Source of the DNA: Candidatus Sphingobacterium stercoripullorum
GTDB taxonomy: Bacteria; Bacteroidota; Bacteroidia; Sphingobacteriales; Sphingobacteriaceae
Length of the DNA: 12,497 nt
NCBI GenBank assembly: GCA_019114715.1
Contig: DXEZ01000075.1
Location: forward strand, 1-12,497
Direction: 5' to 3'
In this document: positions 7,785-12,497 of the stretch, piece by piece
Position numbering within the stretch: the first letter of the stretch is position 1
Layout of the letters: each line of letters starts with the position of its first letter
Made by a program: the position numbers and the translations under genes
Notes under the pieces: generated by a model
Told to the model about the DNA's origin: nothing
The model's input: only the letters and a program-made list of their open reading frames with translations
Databases searched by the model: none

Positions 7785-10211
7785 CTAGTTTCTAAGCGGT
7801 TTACCTGTTTTCAACATATATTGAATCCGCTCCAAAGTCTTCCTTTGAACGCAAAGTTCTAAAAACGCTTTACGCTCTAAATCCAATAAATATTGTTCGG
7901 AGACTTCGGTAGGTTGAGACAAGTCACCTCCACACATCACCCATCCCAATTTCTCAGAAATTAATTTATCGTATTCTGAAATGTAGTTTGAGGCATGCAT
8001 TGAGCTAGCTCCAACATAAACAATACCTAAACCTTGTTTACCTAAAACGCGGATATCCTTTCTAGGAATTGGAGGCAAATAATTTTCAGCAAGCTCCAAC
8101 GCTTTCTTTTTAGCATCGTTTAAAAGGTGTTCTTTGTTGATACTCACAGCATACTTGCCTTCTTGCAGATAGCCCAGTTCAAAGGCTTCTTGTGCAGAAG
8201 TGGATACTTTAGCTTGGCCGACCGTTAAAAATCTATTCCGTAAAGTAACTTGATCTATTTGCCCCTCTACGAATTCATCCGAAGCCCGTAAAGCAAACTC
8301 CTTTGTACCTCCTCCACCAGGAATCACCCCTACTCCAAACTCCACAAGTCCCATGTAGGTTTCTGCATGCAATTGAACAAAGTCCGCATGCATAGAGAAC
8401 TCACAACCACCTCCAAGGGTCAGACCAAATGGAGCAACTACTACCGGAACAGAGCAGTACCTAATCCTCATAGAGGTATCTTGGAACATTTTAACAGCCA
8501 TATTTAGTTCCTCTAACTCCTGTTCTGCAGCCAACATAAAAATCATCCCTATGTTTGCTCCAGCGGAAAAATTCTTCCCTTCGTTGGAGATAACTAACGC
8601 CTTATAACCCTCTTTTTCCGCAAGGTTTATGGCTTTATTGATCCCCTGAATAACATCACCACCAATCGTATTCATCTTGGTTCGGAACTCACAATTAATC
8701 ACGCCATCGCCCAAATCAATAATTTGAGTACCAGAGTTTTTCCATAAGGTTTTACTATCCCTAAGATTGTTTAAAGAAAGTCGCTCTGCTTCACCCGGAA
8801 TGAGTTGATAAGACTTGGTATTGATGTCATAAAAATGCTTATTCCCATCGATCACCTTATAAAACGACTGGCATCCCGAACTCAACATCTCATGCACCCA
8901 CTGCGCTACTTCACCACTTTGGCCGGGTAGCCTTTTTTCTTCATTCTTAATTTTATCAAGCGTTTCCTCCACACCCAGGGAATCCCAAACTTCAAACGGC
9001 CCCAATTCCCAACCAAACCCTGCTCTCATCGCTTTATCGATTTGATAAAAGTCATCCGTTATTTCTGGGACCCTCTTGGAGACGTATTCAAAAAGCGGGT
9101 AATGCATAGCCCGGAATAATTCAGCTGCCTTATCTTTTCCACTCTCGTATACCTTCATACGTTCCGCGATATCCTCTACTTGCTTGGTCATCTCGAGCGT
9201 AGGAGATTGAACCTTACTTTGCGCATTGTATTCAAGCGTATTAAGGTCCAAAGAAAGGATAATGCTTTTTCCTTTTCCGTCTTTTATTTTCTTATAAAAC
9301 CCTTGTCCTGATTTCTCACCTAACCACTGCTGATAGACCATTTTACTGAGGTATTCAGGCAGCTCAAACACCCCTTTGCTTTCATCCTCTTTTAAATGCT
9401 CACTTAAACCATTAGCTACATTCACAAGCGTATCTAGACCTACTACATCCGCAGTTCTAAAAGTGGCAGACTTGGGGTGCCCCATCGCAGGCCCCGTATA
9501 CTTATCAACCTCTTCAACACTTAAACCTAGTTTCTCCACCAAATGTGCAATTGATAACATGGAATACACGCCTATTCTATTGCCTATAAAAGCGGGCGTA
9601 TCCTTACAAACTACAACCGTTTTCCCTAAATTTCTCTCTCCAAACTTCTTTAAGAATTCTAACACTCGGGTAGAGGTGGCTTTAGTGGGAATAATTTCTA
9701 GTAGCGGAAGGTACCGTGGCGGATTGAAAAAATGCACACCACAGAAATTTTCTTTAAAATCTTCAGTTCTACCTTCTAACATGCTGTGGATAGGAATCCC
9801 AGAAGTATTCGAGGTGACCAATGTGCCCGCTTTCCGGTACTCGTCCACGCGCTGAAAAATCTGCTGCTTAACATCCAGTCTTTCGACAACAGCTTCTATG
9901 ATCCAATCTGCATTTTTAACCTTAGTAAAATCGTCATCAAAGTTCCCCACCTCAATACGCTTCACATAGTCCTTACTATACAATGCAGACGGATTACTTT
10001 TTAAGGTTGCTTGTAAGGAATTATTCACCAAGCGGTTTCGTACTTGCTCACTCTCTAAAGTAAGGCCCTTTTTCTTCTCGACTTCTGTCAATTCTTTAGG
10101 GACCATATCGAGTAGCAAAACTGGGACGCCAATATTGGCAAAATGACAAGCAATTCTAGAGCCCATGACTCCAGATCCCAATACAACAACTTTTCTAATA
10201 TTAATATTCAT
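7785..10211 (-). CDS. fadN: 3-hydroxyacyl-CoA dehydrogenase / enoyl-CoA hydratase fusion (FadN type)
   Basis: Bifunctional beta-oxidation enzyme of 808 residues that hydrates trans-2-enoyl-CoA and oxidises the L-3-hydroxyacyl-CoA product with NAD+. The dehydrogenase part is N-terminal: a Rossmann loop GSGVMG (12-17), SNTSGIPI (134-141), the catalytic His in GVHFFNPP (H160), KDTPAFIGNR (203-212) and GQGFY (302-306). The hydratase (crotonase) part is C-terminal, from about residue 490. It has the oxyanion-hole segment GKNFSAGANIG (545-555) and two catalytic glutamates: E604 in GGGCEF, and E624 in the GLVEFGVGVIPGGGGT segment. The 20-residue spacing equals that of the two glutamates in Escherichia FadB. 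Domain order is the reverse of FadB and matches Bacillus FadN. The ATG at 10211 begins 4 nt after the marR stop, so the two are probably translationally coupled. Confidence 0.93.
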   Translation of the reverse strand: MNINIRKVVVLGSGVMGSRIACHFANIGVPVLLLDMVPKELTEVEKKKGLTLESEQVRNRLVNNSLQATLKSNPSALYSKDYVKRIEVGNFDDDFTKVKNADWIIEAVVERLDVKQQIFQRVDEYRKAGTLVTSNTSGIPIHSMLEGRTEDFKENFCGVHFFNPPRYLPLLEIIPTKATSTRVLEFLKKFGERNLGKTVVVCKDTPAFIGNRIGVYSMLSIAHLVEKLGLSVEEVDKYTGPAMGHPKSATFRTADVVGLDTLVNVANGLSEHLKEDESKGVFELPEYLSKMVYQQWLGEKSGQGFYKKIKDGKGKSIILSLDLNTLEYNAQSKVQSPTLEMTKQVEDIAERMKVYESGKDKAAELFRAMHYPLFEYVSKRVPEITDDFYQIDKAMRAGFGWELGPFEVWDSLGVEETLDKIKNEEKRLPGQSGEVAQWVHEMLSSGCQSFYKVIDGNKHFYDINTKSYQLIPGEAERLSLNNLRDSKTLWKNSGTQIIDLGDGVINCEFRTKMNTIGGDVIQGINKAINLAEKEGYKALVISNEGKNFSAGANIGMIFMLAAEQELEELNMAVKMFQDTSMRIRYCSVPVVVAPFGLTLGGGCEFSMHADFVQLHAETYMGLVEFGVGVIPGGGGTKEFALRASDEFVEGQIDQVTLRNRFLTVGQAKVSTSAQEAFELGYLQEGKYAVSINKEHLLNDAKKKALELAENYLPPIPRKDIRVLGKQGLGIVYVGASSMHASNYISEYDKLISEKLGWVMCGGDLSQPTEVSEQYLLDLERKAFLELCVQRKTLERIQYMLKTGKPLRN

Positions 10212-10215
10212 AGCT

Positions 10216-10683
10216 TTATGATTGTGAGGTCAAAACTTCTTCTTCTAATGATACTTTCGACTCGTATTTCTCCGTTAGTAAGGTAATCTTAGTCAAGATC
10301 TTAGTCAATTGAGCCACCTCCCTACTACTGAGGTTACTGTACAGATAATCGTTAAAATCCCGAACGACCAGTTTGGCAAGCTTGCGTTTTTGAATGCCGT
10401 AGGGAGTTAAAAAAACTTTAACTGATCGCTTATCTTCTTGACTGATCTCCCGGTATATCAATCCTGTTTTCTCCAAATTTCCTAACACCCGGGATAAACT
10501 GGTTGCTTTCACACCAGTGGAGCTTGCAATTTGTGAAACTGAAGTGCCATTTTTGTGAATATGGATAAGGATATATCCAGCAGCTTGGGTAAATCCATGT
10601 TGAGCAGCAATCATATTGTATTTATTAGAAACTTGCTGCCAAGCAATCTTCATGTAATGATCTAGGGTTGTATTTTGATCCAT
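10216..10683 (-). CDS. MarR-family transcriptional regulator, probable regulator of the fad operon
   Basis: A 155-residue winged helix-turn-helix protein. Flanking helices would form the dimer interface (residues 8-30 and about 118-145). The DNA-binding core spans about 33-95, with a recognition helix near 59-70 (KATSLSRVLGNL) and the MarR wing motif DKRSVKVFLT at 84-93. The sequence is close to MarR proteins that commonly precede beta-oxidation genes in Bacteroidota, as far as I can recall. It is the first gene of the operon and ends 4 nt before fadN, so it would be made in proportion to the enzymes, as expected for autoregulation. The ligand is not readable from sequence; a fatty acid or acyl-CoA is an inference from context. 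The ATG at 10683 has an AT-rich leader and no Shine-Dalgarno match. Confidence 0.88.
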   Translation of the reverse strand: MDQNTTLDHYMKIAWQQVSNKYNMIAAQHGFTQAAGYILIHIHKNGTSVSQIASSTGVKATSLSRVLGNLEKTGLIYREISQEDKRSVKVFLTPYGIQKRKLAKLVVRDFNDYLYSNLSSREVAQLTKILTKITLLTEKYESKVSLEEEVLTSQS

Positions 10684-10701
10684 ATTAGTTGTACTTAATA
10701 C

Positions 10702-10713
10702 TATGCAAGCATA
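10702..10713. promoter_or_regulatory. Short dyad at the predicted transcription start, candidate MarR operator
   Basis: TATGC-AA-GCATA is a perfect inverted repeat with 5-bp arms. It lies directly beside the -7 element and over the predicted start of the marR operon transcript. A dimeric repressor bound here would block initiation. The symmetry is real but short, so a chance dyad cannot be excluded. Confidence 0.35.
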
Positions 10714-10714
10714 A

Positions 10715-10746
10715 CAAATCTAATTGTTAATTTTGAGAAAAGCAAA
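10715..10746 (-). promoter_or_regulatory. Bacteroidota-type promoter for the marR-fadN-fadA-fadE operon
   Basis: Read on the minus strand, TTTG (10746-10743) is followed after 20 nt by TAGATTTG (10722-10715). These match the Bacteroidota primary sigma factor elements, TTTG near -33 and TAnnTTTG near -7, with normal spacing. Transcription would begin near 10708, leaving a leader of about 25 nt before the marR ATG. The match is exact at the conserved positions; use in vivo is inferred. Confidence 0.6.
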
Positions 10747-10844
10747 TGCCAAAACCACATACTTTCACTTAAAATCAACAGATTAAAAAAACTACACTTA
10801 GCAAATACTTCTTCTTTCTTACTCAGTGGTAAAAAAATAATTAT

Positions 10845-10867
10845 CAATATATTGGTTAACTAGTTAA
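10845..10867. promoter_or_regulatory. Pair of adjoining palindromes upstream of marR, candidate operator
   Basis: Two perfect palindromes separated by a single base: CAATATATTG (10845-10854) and TTAACTAGTTAA (10856-10867). Their centres are 12 bp apart, about one helical turn. The pentamer GTTAA occurs at 10855, 10863 and 10869. The 12-mer fits the TTAACYRGTTAA pattern bound by the streptococcal MarR-family zinc regulator AdcR, which shows that this symmetry suits a MarR-fold dimer. It does not show zinc control. The site is about 100 bp upstream of the predicted marR promoter and about 165 bp before the -7 element of the divergent gene, so it could serve either. Confidence 0.4.
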
Positions 10868-10964
10868 AGTTAAGAAAAATATTCGGCAACAAACAACTAG
10901 AATTCATGGTGCCATTAGATTTACAGCATCAAACCGTAATTATTCTAGCCAGAGCATCGTTTAC

Positions 10965-10981
10965 TTACAAAGTACTTGTAA
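10965..10981. repeat. Inverted repeat in the divergent intergenic region
   Basis: TTACAA (10965-10970) and TTGTAA (10976-10981) form 6-bp arms around AGTAC. The run of A residues after it on the plus strand argues against a terminator in either direction. It lies about 50 bp before the -7 element of the rightward lipoprotein gene, a reasonable place for a transcription factor site. No function can be assigned. Confidence 0.35.
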
Positions 10982-11030
10982 AAAAAACATAACAATTCCA
11001 TAAAACCACCTTAAGAAATAAAATATAAAT

Positions 11031-11038
11031 TATCTTTG
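11031..11038 (+). promoter_or_regulatory. -7 element of a Bacteroidota promoter for the lipoprotein gene
   Basis: TATCTTTG exactly matches TAnnTTTG and lies about 60 nt before the ATG at 11098, which would give a leader of about 50 nt. No good TTG is seen about 20 nt upstream; the nearest partial match is TTA at 11011-11013. The call therefore rests on one element and its position. Confidence 0.45.
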
Positions 11039-11097
11039 CCCTTGGCTACGGTAGAATTGAAGTATCCGAATGCCCAAATAGCTTACGACTAGTCAAC

Positions 11098-12497
11098 ATG
11101 AATAATAAACCTTCATATATTTTCCTTTTATTTATTTTATCAATTCTTAGTTCTTGCAATTTTAACAAGCCCAAAAAAGAATCCATTTCTAAAGATTCAC
11201 TTATTGCCGAGGCGCCTATTCTAACACCCGCACAAACAATCGAACATACCCACCTTGAAGAGGGCTTCGAGTTGCAACTAGTAGCGTCCGAACCTCAAAT
11301 AATGGCTCCTATTGCCATGACCTTTGATGAGCAGCTTAGGATTTGGGTCGTCGAAATGATGGGCTATATGACTAACGTTGATGGTTCAGAAGAAAATCTC
11401 CCAACGGGAAAAATAATACTCCTAGAAGATCAGGACCAAGACGGTATATACGAAACCAGAAAGGTAATCATCGACAGCCTCGTGCTTCCTAGAGCGCTAG
11501 CACTAGTGGATGAGGGCCTGCTTGTAGCAGAGCCACCCAACCTGTGGTATTACGAATTAAAAAATGACCAAGCAGTTTCGAAAACTTTGGTGGATAGCAC
11601 ATATACAAGTGGCGGAAATGTAGAGCACCAAGCAAATGGTCTGTTTCGAGGGATAGATGGCTGGATTTATAATAGCGGCACGAATAAACGGTACAAAAAA
11701 CAACAAGATGGCTGGATTATCGAAAGAACCCACTATAGAGGGCAATGGGGATTAACTCAAGACTTGTATGGCAGACTATTTTATAACAATAACTCCCAGA
11801 ACTTGTTAGGCGATTATTACCTTCCTGGCGTAGGAGGTTCCAATGCGAACCTCTCCAGAGCACACGGATTTAGCGAGATCATTGTCCCCGATAACAGGAC
11901 TTATCCAAGCCGGCCAACCACAGGTGTAAATAGAGGTTATGCAGATGGCGTACTAGACGATAGCCTGAAGTTAACCAGCTTTACCGCAGCCTGCGGACCA
12001 GTAATAAATGTAGACCCACTTTTTGGCGACGCGTATTTCAACAATGCCTTTGTAGCAGAACCCGCCGCAAATCTCATCAAACGCAATATACTAGAATTCC
12101 AAGGCAATGTAGTTAGTGGAGAACAAGCATATCAAGGGAAGGAATTCCTAGCCAGTGACGACGAACGATTCCGCCCCGTTAGTCTTTACAATGGACCAGA
12201 TGGTGCGCTATATATCGTTGACATGTATAGAGGCATCATTCAACACAAATCTTTCCTTACGCAATATTTAAAAGACGAAATAAAGGATCGCAGCCTAGAG
12301 AATTATTTAAATTGCGGGCGCATCTATAAAGTGGTTCCAAAGGGCTATACCCAAAAGCCAAGCCCTATCATACCCGATGATAAACAACTAGTCGAAAATT
12401 TAGCTAGTGAAATCTCTTGGAAACGAAGCAAAGCCCAACAGCTACTTATTGATAGAAAAGCGATCGGAATGACTCAAGCGATAAGGGAGCTCATCAA
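11098..12497 (+). CDS. Lipoprotein of the PVC-type membrane-bound dehydrogenase (DUF7133) family, 3' end outside window
   Basis: The frame runs from ATG 11098 to the window end, 466 codons without a stop. The N-terminus is a lipoprotein signal: a basic/polar start, a hydrophobic stretch (IFLLFILSILSSC) and a lipobox LSSC with C20 as the lipidation site, so the mature protein should be membrane-anchored outside the cytoplasm. The body matches the beta-propeller-like DUF7133 / PVC-type dehydrogenase family, distantly like sorbosone and glucose dehydrogenases. Landmarks are MTFDEQLRIWVVEM (about 74-87), a DxDxDG possible calcium loop (D111, D113, D115), GGNVEHQANG (172-181) and YNGPDGALYIVDMYRG (364-379). 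Full-length relatives often continue into HEAT repeats and a c-type cytochrome domain, which would lie beyond the edge. No haem CxxCH motif occurs in the visible part. Substrate unknown; oxidation of a sugar or other alcohol feeding respiration is a family-level guess. No Shine-Dalgarno sequence precedes the ATG. Confidence 0.82.
   Translation, partial: MNNKPSYIFLLFILSILSSCNFNKPKKESISKDSLIAEAPILTPAQTIEHTHLEEGFELQLVASEPQIMAPIAMTFDEQLRIWVVEMMGYMTNVDGSEENLPTGKIILLEDQDQDGIYETRKVIIDSLVLPRALALVDEGLLVAEPPNLWYYELKNDQAVSKTLVDSTYTSGGNVEHQANGLFRGIDGWIYNSGTNKRYKKQQDGWIIERTHYRGQWGLTQDLYGRLFYNNNSQNLLGDYYLPGVGGSNANLSRAHGFSEIIVPDNRTYPSRPTTGVNRGYADGVLDDSLKLTSFTAACGPVINVDPLFGDAYFNNAFVAEPAANLIKRNILEFQGNVVSGEQAYQGKEFLASDDERFRPVSLYNGPDGALYIVDMYRGIIQHKSFLTQYLKDEIKDRSLENYLNCGRIYKVVPKGYTQKPSPIIPDDKQLVENLASEISWKRSKAQQLLIDRKAIGMTQAIRELI

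Larger units (their letters stand above)
10684..11097. other. Divergent intergenic region between marR and the lipoprotein gene
   Basis: 414 nt of very AT-rich DNA without a credible gene. It holds the leftward marR promoter, three short symmetrical elements and the rightward -7 element, each listed separately. The longest ATG frame I checked by eye on the plus strand (10906-10992, 28 codons) has no family resemblance and no ribosome site. I see no tRNA, riboswitch or repeat family here. Confidence 0.7.

Noticed and set aside
10906..10992. 28-codon ATG frame on the plus strand in the divergent intergenic region
   Set aside because: No ribosome site and no recognisable family; it runs through the inverted repeat at 10965-10981. 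It is most likely a chance frame in AT-rich DNA.

Overview
The window looks like chromosome from a member of the Bacteroidota, probably a free-living and respiring one. The grounds are: AT-rich DNA; start codons without clear Shine-Dalgarno sequences but often with A-rich leaders; two exact matches to the Bacteroidota -7 promoter element TAnnTTTG; protein sequences that resemble Bacteroidota homologues as I remember them; and a lipoprotein of the DUF7133/PVC-type dehydrogenase family common in marine and soil Cytophagia-like bacteria. This placement is inference, because there is no rRNA or marker gene to test it.

Layout. (1) 1-4653, plus strand: the 3' part of an AddA-type UvrD helicase/nuclease gene, cut by the left window edge, then a complete AddB-type PD-(D/E)XK nuclease gene 6 nt later. 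Together they would encode an AddAB/RecBCD-like end-resection enzyme. The AddB-like protein has a complete set of nuclease residues but none of the four cysteines of the classical AddB iron-sulphur staple. (2) 4654-4705: a 52-nt convergent gap holding a strong hairpin, probably a shared bidirectional terminator. (3) 4706-10683, minus strand: a compact operon reading marR - fadN - fadA - fadE, that is, a MarR-family regulator, a 3-hydroxyacyl-CoA dehydrogenase/enoyl-CoA hydratase fusion, a thiolase and an acyl-CoA dehydrogenase. The three enzymes cover all four steps of the fatty-acid beta-oxidation spiral. Gene order and domain order match the Bacillus fadN-fadA-fadE operon, not the Escherichia fadBA operon. 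(4) 10684-11097: a 414-nt divergent intergenic region. It holds a good Bacteroidota-type promoter for the marR operon, a short dyad at the predicted transcription start, two adjoining palindromes, another inverted repeat, and a -7 element for the rightward gene. (5) 11098-12497, plus strand: the 5' part of a lipoprotein gene of the DUF7133/PVC-type dehydrogenase family, cut by the right edge.

How they work together. FadE makes 2-enoyl-CoA, FadN hydrates and oxidises it, and FadA cleaves it to acetyl-CoA. The MarR protein is encoded first in the same transcript and probably senses a fatty-acid-derived signal and represses its own promoter (inference). The addAB genes and the lipoprotein gene have no evident functional link to the fad operon.

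I see no RNA gene, CRISPR array, insertion sequence or phage gene, and no convincing novel multi-gene system. The points most worth a second look are the cysteine-free AddB and the cluster of palindromes upstream of marR.
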